NCBI RefSeq assembly: GCF_037811135.1
Contig: NZ_CP149130.1
Location: forward strand, 3,897,001-3,961,000
Direction of reading: 5' to 3'
DNA from: Aeromonas rivipollensis
Lineage (GTDB): Bacteria; Pseudomonadota; Gammaproteobacteria; Enterobacterales; Aeromonadaceae
DNA length: 64,000 nt
In this document: positions 8,566 to 17,468 of the stretch, piece by piece
How positions within the stretch are numbered: position 1 is the first letter of the stretch
How the letters are laid out: every line of letters starts with the position of its first letter
Position numbers and translations under genes: made by a program
The notes under the pieces: model-generated
Database searches by the model: none
Seen by the model: only the letters and a program-made list of their open reading frames with translations
What the model was told of the DNA's origin: nothing

Positions 8566-8807
8566 GATCAACTCCATGTCTAAGCGTAGGTTTAAGGTTG
8601 TTTCTAGTTGGGTTAACGCTATTTCTTATTGTGCGCCTCACCTTAAAGGATCCCCTGCTAAAAAACAATCTGATAACAGTTGTAATCACGGGTTCTGTGA
8701 GCCAGGGAACAGGCGGCGACGAAAGCGGAGAGGAATATGCGATAAATGGGAGGAAAGACACAGATTTCCTGTGCTTCCCCCACCATTAAGAGGTAAATAC
8801 GACTGCT
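8566..8807. other. Intergenic region between artM and mdh
   Basis: 242 bp holding the mdh promoter. About 8749-8789 contains an imperfect hairpin built on CACAG/CTGTG with flanking GGAAG/TTTCC that could end the artM transcript. I see no ORF with a convincing start here. Confidence 0.5.
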
Positions 8808-9470
8808 TCAGGACTGGAATGCCAGTGCTCGCTTCTCGTACCAGCGGAAACCAATTGTTAACAATCCATTCATGGTCAGGTAGAGACCCCCGGCCACGGT
8901 GAACACCGCCAGGGTGTCATAGGTCTGGGCGTTGAGACGCTGGGCCAACCCCATGATGTCCATGATGGTGATGGTGCTGGCGAGGGAACTGCCCTTGAGC
9001 ACCAGGATCACCTCGTTGGAGTAGGCTGGCACCAGCCGACGGGCGGCGTGACGCGCCTTCATCCACAGGGTCTGGCCGGCCGAGAAACCGAGCGCCCGGC
9101 AGGCTTCCACCTCGCCGGCGGGGATGGCATCTAGCGCCCCCTTGAACAGCCGGGTGGAGTAGGCTGCGGTGTTGAAACCGAGCGCCAGCACGGCGCAGAA
9201 CCAGGGCTGCTTGAGCAGCGGCCAGAGCGGCCCGGCCTTGAGCCATTCAAACTGACCCGGCCCGTAGTAGATGAGGAAGATCTGGATGAGCAGCGGCGTG
9301 CCGGTAAAGACCAGTACCCAGAGCTGCACCAGCTGGGTCGCCACCGGAATGCGGCGCTCCAGCACCCAGGTCATACCAGCCGCCATCAGCACGCCGAGCA
9401 GCAGGCTGAAGGCGGTGAGCTGCAGGGTAATCGCCAGCCCACCCAGCAGGGTCATCAGGTAATCCTGCAT
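8808..9470 (-). CDS. artM: Arginine ABC transporter permease ArtM
   Basis: A 220-residue inner membrane permease of the HAAT (His/Glu/Arg) importer family with about five membrane segments. It matches E. coli ArtM at FTGTPLLIQIFLIYYGPGQF and the EAA loop that contacts the ATPase (EACRALGFSAGQT), and at SYSNEVILVLKGSSLA. It is the last gene of artP-artI-artQ-artM and forms the heterodimeric pore with ArtQ. Its start codon is preceded by a GGAGG carried inside the duplicated artQ tail described at 9473-9598. Confidence 0.93.
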   Translation of the reverse strand: MQDYLMTLLGGLAITLQLTAFSLLLGVLMAAGMTWVLERRIPVATQLVQLWVLVFTGTPLLIQIFLIYYGPGQFEWLKAGPLWPLLKQPWFCAVLALGFNTAAYSTRLFKGALDAIPAGEVEACRALGFSAGQTLWMKARHAARRLVPAYSNEVILVLKGSSLASTITIMDIMGLAQRLNAQTYDTLAVFTVAGGLYLTMNGLLTIGFRWYEKRALAFQS

Positions 9471-9472
9471 GA

Positions 9473-9598
9473 TCAGCCTCCGTAACGGCGGGTAGAAGGA
9501 GCAGCCTGCTTGAACCCGCAGTCACTCAGCTGACTCAAGACGGTCGGTTGCAGGGTGATAACAAATCCCCACAGCAGGGTCATCAGATAGTCCTGCAT
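9473..9598 (-). pseudogene. Hybrid artM'-artQ' mini-ORF from a tandem duplication
   Basis: A 41-codon open frame that starts like ArtM (MQDYLMTLL, then ITLQ) and ends like ArtQ (FKQAA, then TRRYGG and stop). It sits exactly between intact artQ and intact artM. Its ATG follows the artQ stop after two bases, and its own stop is followed after two bases by the artM ATG, each with GGAGG in the preceding coding end. The block repeats the artQ/artM junction with a 128-bp period and about three quarters identity. It is probably a recombination scar that is still translated; a function for the peptide is unknown. Confidence 0.75.
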
Positions 9599-9600
9599 GA

Positions 9601-10251
9601 TCAGCCTCCGTAACGACGGGTATAGCGAGCCGCCTGCTTCAAGCCAAATTCACTCACCAGGCTGATGGCCAGGTAGATGAGGGCTGCCGCGGCATACCAG
9701 GTGAAGGGTTCATAGGTGCTGGCAGAGGCCATCTGGGCCTGGCGCATCATCTCGTTTACCCCGATGAGGGAGACCAATGCGGTATCCTTGAGCAGCACCA
9801 GCCACTGGTTGCCCAGCCCCGGCAGGGCATGGCGCCAGGCCTGGGGCAGCACGATGCGAAAGAAGATGTGGCTCTTGCCGAGACCGAGCGCCAGCGCCGC
9901 CAGCCGCTGCCCGGCGGGCACCGCATTAAGGGCGGCCCGCAGAGTCTGGGTGGCATAACTGGCGAACAGCAGAGAGAGCGCCAGCACGCCGCAGGCGAAG
10001 GGGCTGAACTCCACATACTCCCCGGTGATGAGGAACAGAACCTGGGTCGAGCCGAAGTAGATGAACAGCACCACCAGCAGCTCGGGCAAACCACGAATGA
10101 GCGTGGTCAGCGTGGCCACAGGCCACACCAGCCAACTGCGCTTGCTGAGCTCGGCGGCGCTGAACGCCAGCGCAAGTGTCATGCCCCCGACCAGTGATGC
10201 CAAGGCCAGCCCCAGGGTCATCCAGGCTGCATCCAACAACAGGCTCAACAT
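9601..10251 (-). CDS. artQ: Arginine ABC transporter permease ArtQ
   Basis: A 216-residue inner membrane permease, partner of ArtM. It has the HAAT hallmarks TLIRGLPELLVVLFIYFGS near the second membrane segment, the ATPase-contacting loop (AALALGLGKSHIFFRIVLPQAWR) and GNQWLVLLKDTALVSLIG. It starts three bases after the artI stop, so translation is probably coupled. The last codons encode TRRYGG and include a GGAGG that serves as the ribosome binding site for the following frame. Confidence 0.93.
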   Translation of the reverse strand: MLSLLLDAAWMTLGLALASLVGGMTLALAFSAAELSKRSWLVWPVATLTTLIRGLPELLVVLFIYFGSTQVLFLITGEYVEFSPFACGVLALSLLFASYATQTLRAALNAVPAGQRLAALALGLGKSHIFFRIVLPQAWRHALPGLGNQWLVLLKDTALVSLIGVNEMMRQAQMASASTYEPFTWYAAAALIYLAISLVSEFGLKQAARYTRRYGG

Positions 10252-10254
10252 GGC

Positions 10255-10992
10255 TTACTGCGCGAAGTACTTGTCATAGATCTTCTGATAGGTGCCGTTG
10301 GCCTTGATCTCGGCCAGCCCCTTGTTCAGCTGAGTCAGCAGCTCCTGGTTGCCCTTGGCCACAGCGATGCCAAAGCCGGTACCGAAGTACTTGGCGTCGG
10401 TCACCGGCGTGCCGATGACAGCGTACTCCTTGTGCTGCTTGAGCCAGTCGGCGGCGACGGCGGTGTCGGCGAAGACACCGTCGGTGCGACCGTTCATCAT
10501 GTCGAGGAAGGCGCTCTGGTAACTGGCGTAGGGCACGGTCAGCAGACCCTTGCTCACCCAGTTGTCCACCAGGTAGGACTGGTGGGAGGTGCCGTTCTGC
10601 ACGCCGACCGTCTTGTCCACCAGCTCTTCAGGCCCCTTGAAGGCGCCCTTCTTGGCCACGAATACCGCCGAGTTCTCGTAATAGATGTCGGAGAAGTCGA
10701 CCTGGGCGGCCCGCTCCGGGGTCACGTCCATGGCGGCGATGACGGCGTCATAGCGACGGAACTTGAGGCTGGGGATCAGGCTGTCGAAGGCCTGGTTGTG
10801 GAAGCTGCACTCCAGCTTGGCCTGCTCGCAGACGGCGCGGGCCAGATCGATGTCAAAGCCCTGGAACTCGTTCTTGTCATCCAGGTATTCGAACGGCGCA
10901 TAGGTGGCCTCGGTGGCGAACTTGATCTCCTTTGCCAGCACGGAGGTGCTCAGCAGACCCATGGCGGCAACCAGCAACAGACTCTTTTTCAT
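10255..10992 (-). CDS. artI: Arginine periplasmic binding protein (ArtI/ArtJ family)
   Basis: A 245-residue periplasmic solute-binding protein that delivers arginine to ArtQM. It has a clear signal peptide (MKKSLLLVAAMGLLSTSVLA) and the SBP_bac_3 fold, with KEIKFATEATYAPFEYLDD, GFDIDLARAVC, the binding-site stretch DAVIAAMDVTPERAAQVDFS and VGVQNGTSHQ. AAGGAAG precedes ATG 10992. It lies between artP and artQ, as in enteric art operons. E. coli has two such proteins (ArtI and ArtJ); only one is in this cluster, so the exact name is a choice. Confidence 0.92.
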   Translation of the reverse strand: MKKSLLLVAAMGLLSTSVLAKEIKFATEATYAPFEYLDDKNEFQGFDIDLARAVCEQAKLECSFHNQAFDSLIPSLKFRRYDAVIAAMDVTPERAAQVDFSDIYYENSAVFVAKKGAFKGPEELVDKTVGVQNGTSHQSYLVDNWVSKGLLTVPYASYQSAFLDMMNGRTDGVFADTAVAADWLKQHKEYAVIGTPVTDAKYFGTGFGIAVAKGNQELLTQLNKGLAEIKANGTYQKIYDKYFAQ

Positions 10993-11016
10993 GACAGCTT
11001 CCTTATCGATTCAGTA

Positions 11017-11757
11017 TCAATGCATCAAGAATTCGGCAAACCGGCTGGTTTGCGGAGATTGGAAGATGGCGGCGGTGCCGGATTCGATGATCCGCCCCTT
11101 CTCCAGATAAATCACCTGACTGGCCACCTTGCGGGCGAACTCCACCTCGTGGGTCACCACCACCTGGGTGATGCCGGTCTGGCTCAGGGTGCGGATGATC
11201 TCCGCCACCTCTTTGGTTATTTCGGGATCGAGGGCCGCGGTCGGTTCATCGAACAGCAGCACCTGGGGATCCATCATCAGGGTTCTGGCAATGGCCACCC
11301 GCTGCTGCTGACCACCGGAGAGGCGCGCAGGCCAGGCATCCCGCTTGTCGGCCAGCTGCAACTGGGCCAACAGGTAGGCGCCCTTCTCGATGGCGGCCTC
11401 GCGGCTCATGCCCAGCACCTTGACGGGGGCTTCAATCAAGTTCTCCATCACGGTGAGATGAGGCCACAGATTGTACTGCTGGAACACCATGCCCACCTTG
11501 CGGCGCAAGGCCTGGGCCTGACGGTTGAATTCCGCGGCAGAGAGGCTGGACGGGAAAGAAAATTCACTGTCCGCAATGCGCAGCACACCCGCATCCGGGG
11601 TATCCAGCAGGTTCATCATCCGCAGCAGCGAACTCTTGCCCGCACCGCTCGGGCCCAGCAATACCAAGGTCTCGCCGGGTGCGGTCCGGAAGCTGACCTG
11701 TTGCAGTACCGGCACCTTGTGCCAGGATTTTTCGATGCCGATTAATTCGATACCCAT
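11017..11757 (-). CDS. artP: Arginine ABC transporter ATP-binding protein ArtP
   Basis: The cytoplasmic ATPase of the arginine importer, about 246 residues. Walker A (LLGPSGAGKSSLLRMMNLL), Q loop (VFQQYNLWPHLTV), signature [15 protein letters not shown], Walker B (VLLFDEPTAALDPE) and the switch histidine are all present. I start at ATG 11757 (MGIELIGIEK), which aligns with the E. coli start, instead of a TTG three codons upstream. It is the first gene of artPIQM, transcribed away from argR, with an ARG box about ten bases before the start. Confidence 0.95.
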   Translation of the reverse strand: MGIELIGIEKSWHKVPVLQQVSFRTAPGETLVLLGPSGAGKSSLLRMMNLLDTPDAGVLRIADSEFSFPSSLSAAEFNRQAQALRRKVGMVFQQYNLWPHLTVMENLIEAPVKVLGMSREAAIEKGAYLLAQLQLADKRDAWPARLSGGQQQRVAIARTLMMDPQVLLFDEPTAALDPEITKEVAEIIRTLSQTGITQVVVTHEVEFARKVASQVIYLEKGRIIESGTAAIFQSPQTSRFAEFLMH

Positions 11758-11765
11758 ACAGCCCA

Positions 11766-11783
11766 ATTGAATAAGTTTTCAAA
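11766..11783. promoter_or_regulatory. ARG box next to artP
   Basis: ATTGAATAAGTTTTCAAA contains TGAAT-N4-TTTCA, nine of ten conserved positions of the ArgR half sites (TGAAT-N4-ATTCA). It overlaps the artP translation-start region, so ArgR binding here would block the art operon. Confidence 0.65.
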
Positions 11784-11828
11784 ATTTCGTCCTGATTCTA
11801 GCGCCAGCATAAGTTGATGCAAGCTATA

Positions 11829-11846
11829 TTTGAATCAATATGCAGA
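11829..11846. promoter_or_regulatory. Second ARG box between artP and argR
   Basis: TTTGAATCAATATGCAGA contains TGAAT-N4-ATGCA, nine of ten conserved positions. Its centre is 63 bp from the first box, so the two are not the tight pair seen at some E. coli operators. It could serve artP, argR autoregulation or both. Confidence 0.6.
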
Positions 11847-11957
11847 ACAAGCGCCGCTTCCTTGCCAAAACAGGCATATGAATGCAAAATAGCAGCGCTG
11901 TTCGTATCTGCCGCCTGAGCGTGACAGGCGGTCACCTCCCTCATTCGTGAGTCCAAG

Positions 11958-12428
11958 ATGAAACATAACGACAAGCAAGAAAAACTGGCCAAGGCCTTTA
12001 AAGCCTTGCTGAAAGAGGAGCGCTTTGGCTCCCAGGCAGAGATAGTCACTGCCCTGCAAGAGATGGGCTTTGAGAACATCAACCAGTCCAAGGTCTCGCG
12101 CATGCTGAGCCGCTTCGGCGCCGTCCGCACCCGCAATGCCAAGATGGAGATGGTCTACTGCCTGCCGGTGGAGCTGGGTGTGCCCACCACCTCCAGCCCG
12201 CTCAAGAACCTGGTACTGGATGTCGACCACAACGGTGCCCTGGTGGTGATCCACACCAGCCCGGGGGCGGCCCAGCTCATCGCCCGTCTGCTCGACTCCC
12301 TCGGCAAGGCCGAAGGTATCCTCGGCACCATCGCCGGTGATGACACCATCTTCATCACCCCGACCAGCGACACCGACATCGAAGAGCTCTACCTCTCCGC
12401 ACTCGAGCTGTTCGAACAGACCCCCTGA
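11958..12428 (+). CDS. argR: Arginine repressor ArgR
   Basis: A 156-residue hexameric repressor and activator of arginine genes. The N-terminal winged helix includes [20 protein letters not shown] and [17 protein letters not shown]. The C-terminal oligomerisation and arginine-binding domain holds [16 protein letters not shown] and the [12 protein letters not shown] stretch with the paired aspartates. It is divergent from artP with ARG boxes between them, and is followed by a strong terminator. Confidence 0.97.
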   Translation: MKHNDKQEKLAKAFKALLKEERFGSQAEIVTALQEMGFENINQSKVSRMLSRFGAVRTRNAKMEMVYCLPVELGVPTTSSPLKNLVLDVDHNGALVVIHTSPGAAQLIARLLDSLGKAEGILGTIAGDDTIFITPTSDTDIEELYLSALELFEQTP

Positions 12429-12458
12429 TCGGGTCGCGATCGCGCCACCCGAACGAAA

Positions 12459-12487
12459 AATCCCGGCCAAGGCCGGGATTTTTGTTT
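12459..12487 (+). terminator. Terminator of argR
   Basis: AATCCCGGCC, an AA loop and GGCCGGGATT followed by TTT-rich sequence, about 30 bp past the argR stop codon. The complement also has an A/T-rich flank, so it may act on the convergent peroxidase gene too. Confidence 0.92.
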
Positions 12488-12508
12488 CTGTGCGATCCGC
12501 AAGTGGAC

Positions 12509-13414
12509 TTAGTTGCCCCGGGCGACCAGAAAATCGATGGAGGGGGCGAAGAAGGCCGCTCCTGTCACCGCCCTGGTGAAGCGCAGCAGGTGATCGAAGT
12601 GGCTGCCCTCTCCCTTGTACATGCTGGCCAGCATGGCATTGAAATGCAGCGGAGTGCGGCAGCAGGAGATGAAGTAGAGCCCCTGCTCGGTCATGGTGCC
12701 CCAGGGCATGCTCTGGCGCAGTATCTCCATGGACTCTCCCTTCGGGGTCTTGAGGTTGACCCGCTTGATGTGGGAGGTCAGGGGCTTGTCGGCCGACTCG
12801 TACTCGATGTTGTCCGCCTTGGTACGGCCTATGATGTCCTCCTGCTCCTTCAGCGCCAGCTTCTCCCAGTCGCTCATGGCATGGACCCAGCGCTGGACAT
12901 GGACATAGGATCCGCCGGCAAACTCGCCCCCCTCCAGCAGCGCCACCTCGGCCCTGTGCTCATCCTGGGGGTTCTCGGTGCCGTCGACGAAACCGGTCAG
13001 GTCGCGGCAATCCAGATTGCGGAAACCACGCACCTCTTCGGCCAGCGCCACCAGCCCGGCCAGCAGCGCCATCACCCGCTGCCCGGCGTGATGGAGCACA
13101 TCGACCCGATCCGCACGCAGTTGCACAAAGAGATCAAAGGGGGTACTCGGCGCCTCCTGGCCATTGGCCTCCTGCGCCATGAAGCCACGGAACAGGGGCG
13201 GACGGGCGACAGGGTAGATAGCATCCCAACCTTCGGCGCCGACGGCGACCAGACCGCTGAAACCGGCGTCGGGGAAATCGGCACTCACCGCATCCCACAG
13301 AACCGGCAGCTTGGCCAGACGGGCCGCCAGCTCGGCACCGTCACCGGTGCGATTGAACATCAGATAGAGGGCATGCAGATTCGGCTCTGCGCAGATCCCG
13401 GCTTGGGCTTTCAT
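12509..13414 (-). CDS. yfeX: Dyp-type haem peroxidase, YfeX-like
   Basis: A 301-residue cytoplasmic dye-decolorising peroxidase. The family motif GFVDGTENP places the catalytic aspartate at residue 144, and His215 (in LTSHIKRV) is the expected haem ligand, at the same position as in E. coli YfeX. I start at ATG 13414 because GGAG lies just upstream and the N-terminus then aligns with YfeX; an in-frame ATG six codons earlier is possible. E. coli YfeX has been linked to porphyrinogen oxidation; the natural substrate is unsettled. It stands alone between argR and the iron transport operon. Confidence 0.92.
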   Translation of the reverse strand: MKAQAGICAEPNLHALYLMFNRTGDGAELAARLAKLPVLWDAVSADFPDAGFSGLVAVGAEGWDAIYPVARPPLFRGFMAQEANGQEAPSTPFDLFVQLRADRVDVLHHAGQRVMALLAGLVALAEEVRGFRNLDCRDLTGFVDGTENPQDEHRAEVALLEGGEFAGGSYVHVQRWVHAMSDWEKLALKEQEDIIGRTKADNIEYESADKPLTSHIKRVNLKTPKGESMEILRQSMPWGTMTEQGLYFISCCRTPLHFNAMLASMYKGEGSHFDHLLRFTRAVTGAAFFAPSIDFLVARGN

Positions 13415-13492
13415 TTCTCTCTCCAAAGACATTGGCTATGGGCGTGGCGCGATTATAAACCGGAACGGGGTCAATTCCTTGATTTCACATCA

Positions 13493-14524
13493 CTATATAG
13501 GGTCAAACAACACCAGCGAATGGGGGGCCACAGTGACGCGCGCCCTCTCTCCCTCAAGGGGTTCCCCTATGCTGGCTTCCAGCTGCTGACCGGCACATTC
13601 CACCAACACCCGGCAGTGATGACCGAGGAACTGCTGCTCCCGCACCAGCAAGTCGCCGTCAGCGGCGGCCGTCAACACCAGCTGCTGGGGCCTGAGCATC
13701 AGCTGCAGCCGCTCTCCCGGGGCGCGGCCGTGTGGTTCATGGCCACAGATGACCCCGAGCGCTGTCTGCACGCAGTGGCTGTCCACCACCTCGGCCGCCA
13801 GATAGTTGACCCCGCCGAGAAACTCCGCCACGAAGCGGTTCTCGGGGCGGCGATAGAGCTGCTCCGGCTGCCCCACCTGCTCGATATGACCGGCCCGGAA
13901 CAGTGCCAGCCGGTCGGCGAAGGCGAACGCCTCCTCCTTGCTGTGGCTGACGAAGATGGCGCCTATCCCCTGACGCTTGAGCAGGGCGCGGATCTCGAGG
14001 ATCAACTTCATCCTCACCTGGGTGTCGATGTTGGAGAAGGGCTCGTCCAGCAGCATCAATCTGGGCTTGCAGACCAGGGCACGAGCGATGGCAACCCGCT
14101 GCTGCTGGCCACCGGAGAGCTGATGGGGATAGCGCTCCCCCAGCCCCTGCAGATTGACCAGGGTCAGCGCCTCCTCGATCTGCTGCTGGCGGCTATCGCG
14201 AGGCACCCGGGTCAGCCCGAAGCCGATGTTCTCGGCCACCGTCAGATGGGGGAAGAGGGCGTAATCCTGAAAGATCATGCCGATGTGGCGACGCTCAGGC
14301 GACACCGTCACGCCGGGCCCGTCCAGCAGGGTATCCCCGAGACGAATGCTGCCTTCCGCCAGCGGCAACAGGCCGGCGACGGCCTTGAGCAGCGTGGTCT
14401 TGCCACAGCCACTCGCTCCGAGCAGGCAGACGATCTCGTTGTCGGCCACCGTCAGGGAGAGCTGTTCCAGCACGTTCTGGCCGTTGTAACGGCAGCTTAC
14501 CTTCTCTACTTGCAAGCAAGACAC
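13493..14524 (-). CDS. fbpC: Ferric iron ABC transporter ATP-binding protein (FbpC-like)
   Basis: A 343-residue ATPase of the Fe3+ importer family. Walker A ([20 protein letters not shown]), Q loop, signature [16 protein letters not shown], Walker B ([12 protein letters not shown]) and the switch histidine ([15 protein letters not shown]) are present, with a C-terminal TOBE-like domain (about residues 240-343). The start is GTG 14524 with AGGA about eight bases upstream. It is the last gene of fbpA-fbpB-fbpC and 29 bp after fbpB. Some relatives carry other cations or spermidine; the neighbouring binding protein points to iron. Confidence 0.9.
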   Translation of the reverse strand: MSCLQVEKVSCRYNGQNVLEQLSLTVADNEIVCLLGASGCGKTTLLKAVAGLLPLAEGSIRLGDTLLDGPGVTVSPERRHIGMIFQDYALFPHLTVAENIGFGLTRVPRDSRQQQIEEALTLVNLQGLGERYPHQLSGGQQQRVAIARALVCKPRLMLLDEPFSNIDTQVRMKLILEIRALLKRQGIGAIFVSHSKEEAFAFADRLALFRAGHIEQVGQPEQLYRRPENRFVAEFLGGVNYLAAEVVDSHCVQTALGVICGHEPHGRAPGERLQLMLRPQQLVLTAAADGDLLVREQQFLGHHCRVLVECAGQQLEASIGEPLEGERARVTVAPHSLVLFDPI

Positions 14525-14553
14525 GACTCAGTTCCTCTCGTTTCGCAGCAGAC

Positions 14554-16179
14554 CTAATGGCCCGGGCTGTCCAGACTGCGGTTGACCCAGATAAGCGGCA
14601 CCAGCCCCACCAGCACTATGACGATGGCGCCGAGCGCCCCCCGCTCCAGCATCTCGTCCGAGACGAACTGGTAGACGTGGGTGGCCAGGGTCTCGAAGTT
14701 GAACGGCCGCAGCAGCAGGGCCGCGGGCAGCTCCTTCATGGATTCAATGAACACCAGCATGGCGCCGGCAAAGAGGCCGCGCCGTACCAGCGGCAGATGC
14801 ACCCGCCGCAGCATGCCCCCCGTCCCCTGTCCCAGGGTGCGGGCCGCCATATCGAGGCTGGGGGAGATCTTGCCCATGCTGCTCTCCACCGAGCCGATGG
14901 CGATGGCCACGAAGCGCACCAGGTAGCCGAATACTATGGCGGTGAGGGTGCCGGTCAGCAGCAGACCGGGCCCCTGCATCCCGAGCCACTCGGCCAGATC
15001 GTTGAGGCCAAAATCCAGCGCCGTCAGCGGCACCAGTACCCCGATGGCGAGCACTGTACCCGGCATGGCATAGCCGGTGGCGGCGATGCGCAGGGGGAGC
15101 AGGCTGCGGGTGCCGCCATCGAGGCGGCGGAAGAAGCCGAGCAGCAGGGCGATGGCCATGGCGAGCAGGGCAGTCAGGGCCGAGATGAGCAGACTGTTGC
15201 CGGCGAAGCGCACGAACTCCGGCGTCCACGACAGTGCGAAATAGCGCACCCCGTAGTCCAGCAGAATCACAAACGGCAGGCCGAAACCGGCCAGCACCAG
15301 TCCCCAGCACCAGAGCCCGGCCAGCAGACGGCTGGCCCCCTTGAGGGGGTAGCGCAGGGGCTGCTCATGACCCATGGATTTCTGGAACACCTGCTGGCGC
15401 TGGCGGGAGCGGCGCTCCAGGGCGATGAGCAGCACCACCGCCAGCAACATCAGGCAGGAGAGACGGGCGGCGGTGGCCAGGCTGCCATAGCCGAGCCAGG
15501 TGTCGTAAATGGCCGTCGTCAGGGTGTTGATGGCAAAGAAGTGGACGGTGGCGAAGTCCGCCAATGTCTCCATGCCCACCAGCGACGCCCCCACCATGAT
15601 GGCAGGACGGGCCAGGGGCAGGCTTAGGCGACGAAAGCTCTGCCAGGGGGTGCAGCCGAGCAAGCGGCTGGAGTGAATGAGGCTGACCGACTGCTCCAGA
15701 AAGGAGGCGCGCGCCAGCAGATAGACATAGGGGAAGAGCACCAGCGCCAGCACCCAGGCGGCACCGCCGAGAGAGCGGATGGCCGGGAACCAGTAATCGG
15801 TCGGGCCCTGCCAGTCAAACAGGGATCTCAGCCCCGCCTGCAGCGGGCCCGAGTAGTCGAGCAGGTCGGTATAGACATAAGCCACTATGTAGGAGGGCAT
15901 GGCCATGGGCAGCATCAGCGCCCACTGCAGGGCGCGGCGCCCCGGCACCTGGCACATGGCGACCAGCCAGGCGGTGGGCACCCCGAACAGCAGGCTGAGC
16001 AGCACTACCCCCAGCACCAACCCTGAGGTGTTGCCAAGGTAATCGAGCAGCACCGTGTCGGCGAGGTGGCGAAACAGGTCTCCGTCTGCCGAGAAGGCAG
16101 AGAAGATGAGGGCAAGCACCGGCAAACCCAGCAGCAGGGCGGTGGCCCAGCTGCCGGCAATCCATCCAAAATTTTTCAT
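14554..16179 (-). CDS. fbpB: Ferric iron ABC transporter permease (FbpB-like)
   Basis: A 541-residue inner membrane protein with two tandem permease halves, the arrangement of SfuB/FbpB. About twelve hydrophobic segments are visible. Both halves carry an EAA-like loop: SSRLLGCTPWQSFRRLSLPLARPAI near residue 200 and DMAARTLGQGTGGMLRRVHLPLVRRG near residue 450. It is downstream of the periplasmic binding protein and upstream of the ATPase. No strong ribosome binding site precedes ATG 16179. Confidence 0.92.
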   Translation of the reverse strand: MKNFGWIAGSWATALLLGLPVLALIFSAFSADGDLFRHLADTVLLDYLGNTSGLVLGVVLLSLLFGVPTAWLVAMCQVPGRRALQWALMLPMAMPSYIVAYVYTDLLDYSGPLQAGLRSLFDWQGPTDYWFPAIRSLGGAAWVLALVLFPYVYLLARASFLEQSVSLIHSSRLLGCTPWQSFRRLSLPLARPAIMVGASLVGMETLADFATVHFFAINTLTTAIYDTWLGYGSLATAARLSCLMLLAVVLLIALERRSRQRQQVFQKSMGHEQPLRYPLKGASRLLAGLWCWGLVLAGFGLPFVILLDYGVRYFALSWTPEFVRFAGNSLLISALTALLAMAIALLLGFFRRLDGGTRSLLPLRIAATGYAMPGTVLAIGVLVPLTALDFGLNDLAEWLGMQGPGLLLTGTLTAIVFGYLVRFVAIAIGSVESSMGKISPSLDMAARTLGQGTGGMLRRVHLPLVRRGLFAGAMLVFIESMKELPAALLLRPFNFETLATHVYQFVSDEMLERGALGAIVIVLVGLVPLIWVNRSLDSPGH

Positions 16180-16218
16180 GAGACCACAGCGATTGATGGG
16201 GCCTTAGGCCCCATCTGA

Positions 16219-17229
16219 TTACAAGTCGAATTTCACTTCATCCAGCAGCTGCAAGGCGTCCTTGCGGTGCTTGGCATAGTCGCTGACCGGCATGGGGTCA
16301 GACTTGAAACTCCCCCAGGACTTGACCATGGCGGAAGGCTCGACCCCGGCCTTGACCGGATACTCGGCATTCACGTCCGCATACATGTGCTGGGCGGTGT
16401 CGCCAGAGAGGAACTCCATCAGCTTCTGGGCGGCTTCCTTGTTCTTGGCGTACTTGGTCATGGCCACACCGCTCACGTTGACGTGGGCACCGCGATCAGC
16501 CTGGTTCGGGAAGTTGATGTAAACCGCCTCGGCCCAGGATTTCTGCGCCGGATCTTTCAGCATGGCGCCCAGGTAGTAGCTGTTGCCGAGGGAGACATCA
16601 CAGATGCCGTCCTTGATCGCCTTGACCTGATCCCGGTCGTTGCCTTGCGGCTTGCGCGCCAGGTTGGCCTTGACCCCTTCCAGCCAGGTCTTGGTGTCCG
16701 CCATGCCGTGATGGGCAATCATGGACGAAACCAGCGCCACATTGTACTCGTGCTTGCCGCTGCGGGTACAAATTTTTCCTTTGAATTCAGGCTTGACCAG
16801 ATCTTCGTAGCGGATGGTGTCGAGCTTGCCGAGACGATCCTTGCTGGAGTAGATGGCGCGCACCCGGGTGGTCAGGGCAAACCAGCGGTTGTCCGGATCA
16901 CGATAGATGGAGGGAATGTTCTCCTGCAGCGTCTTGCTGTCTACCGGCTGCACCAGATCCTTGTCCACCAGATCGGTCAGACGGCTGATGTCGACGGTCA
17001 GCATCAGATCCGCCGGGGAGAGCTTGCCTTCCCGCTCCAGGCGCTCGTTCAGCCCCTCTTTGGCAAACACCACATTGACCTTGATCCCGGTCTCTTTCTC
17101 GAACTGCTGGATGATGGGCTTGATCAGCTCATCCTGCCGATTGGAGTAGACATTCACTTCAGCGGCGGCAAAGGCCGACTGGGCAAGCAGCGAGGAGAAC
17201 ACCAGCGCCAACATCTTCATTTTCATCAT
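16219..17229 (-). CDS. fbpA: Ferric iron periplasmic binding protein (FbpA-like)
   Basis: A 336-residue periplasmic Fe3+-binding protein. The signal peptide runs to about residue 20 (ending QSAFA). The mature protein opens EVNVYSNRQDELIKPIIQQF and has the paired tyrosines of the iron site in DVSLGNSYYLGAML. I start at ATG 17229 because AAGGA lies five bases upstream (ATG 17226 is equally possible); the longer frame upstream has no signal-peptide character. A Fur-box-like sequence lies just upstream, as expected for an iron-repressed first gene. Confidence 0.92.
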   Translation of the reverse strand: MMKMKMLALVFSSLLAQSAFAAAEVNVYSNRQDELIKPIIQQFEKETGIKVNVVFAKEGLNERLEREGKLSPADLMLTVDISRLTDLVDKDLVQPVDSKTLQENIPSIYRDPDNRWFALTTRVRAIYSSKDRLGKLDTIRYEDLVKPEFKGKICTRSGKHEYNVALVSSMIAHHGMADTKTWLEGVKANLARKPQGNDRDQVKAIKDGICDVSLGNSYYLGAMLKDPAQKSWAEAVYINFPNQADRGAHVNVSGVAMTKYAKNKEAAQKLMEFLSGDTAQHMYADVNAEYPVKAGVEPSAMVKSWGSFKSDPMPVSDYAKHRKDALQLLDEVKFDL

Positions 17230-17253
17230 CCATTCCTTGTCTGTGCATAAAGT

Positions 17254-17272
17254 GATAACTATTTTCGTTTGC
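17254..17272. promoter_or_regulatory. Candidate Fur box upstream of fbpA
   Basis: On the minus strand GCAAACGAAAATAGTTATC matches 13 of 19 positions of the Fur consensus GATAATGATAATCATTATC. It lies 25-43 bp upstream of the fbpA start, where a repressor would cover the promoter. Confidence 0.55.
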
Positions 17273-17340
17273 ATTCTGCATGAATCAGGATGAGAGGATC
17301 AAGGCGGTTTGCAGAGGTAAGGCCACATATTTAATCGGCG

Positions 17341-17377
17341 CCAAAACAAAAAGACCGGATGGAATCCCACCCAGTCT
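17341..17377 (-). terminator. Terminator downstream of glnK
   Basis: On the minus strand an AGACTGGGTGG/CCATCCGGTCT stem with two mismatches is followed by TTTTTGTTTT. It is about 90 bp past the glnK stop codon and separates glnK from the fbp operon. Confidence 0.8.
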
Positions 17378-17468
17378 CTCCATGATCACGCATTCTCTTT
17401 TGCTATCGGTCCGGCAGGGCCTGAGCGCTCAACCCGGTCGGCTCAGTGGCCGGAGTCCTAGCACGGCA

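Noticed and set aside
12482..14557. A 691-codon plus-strand open frame
   Set aside because: It is antisense to yfeX and fbpC, both clear genes, and has His/Gln/Leu-rich composition typical of reverse-strand frames in GC-rich DNA.
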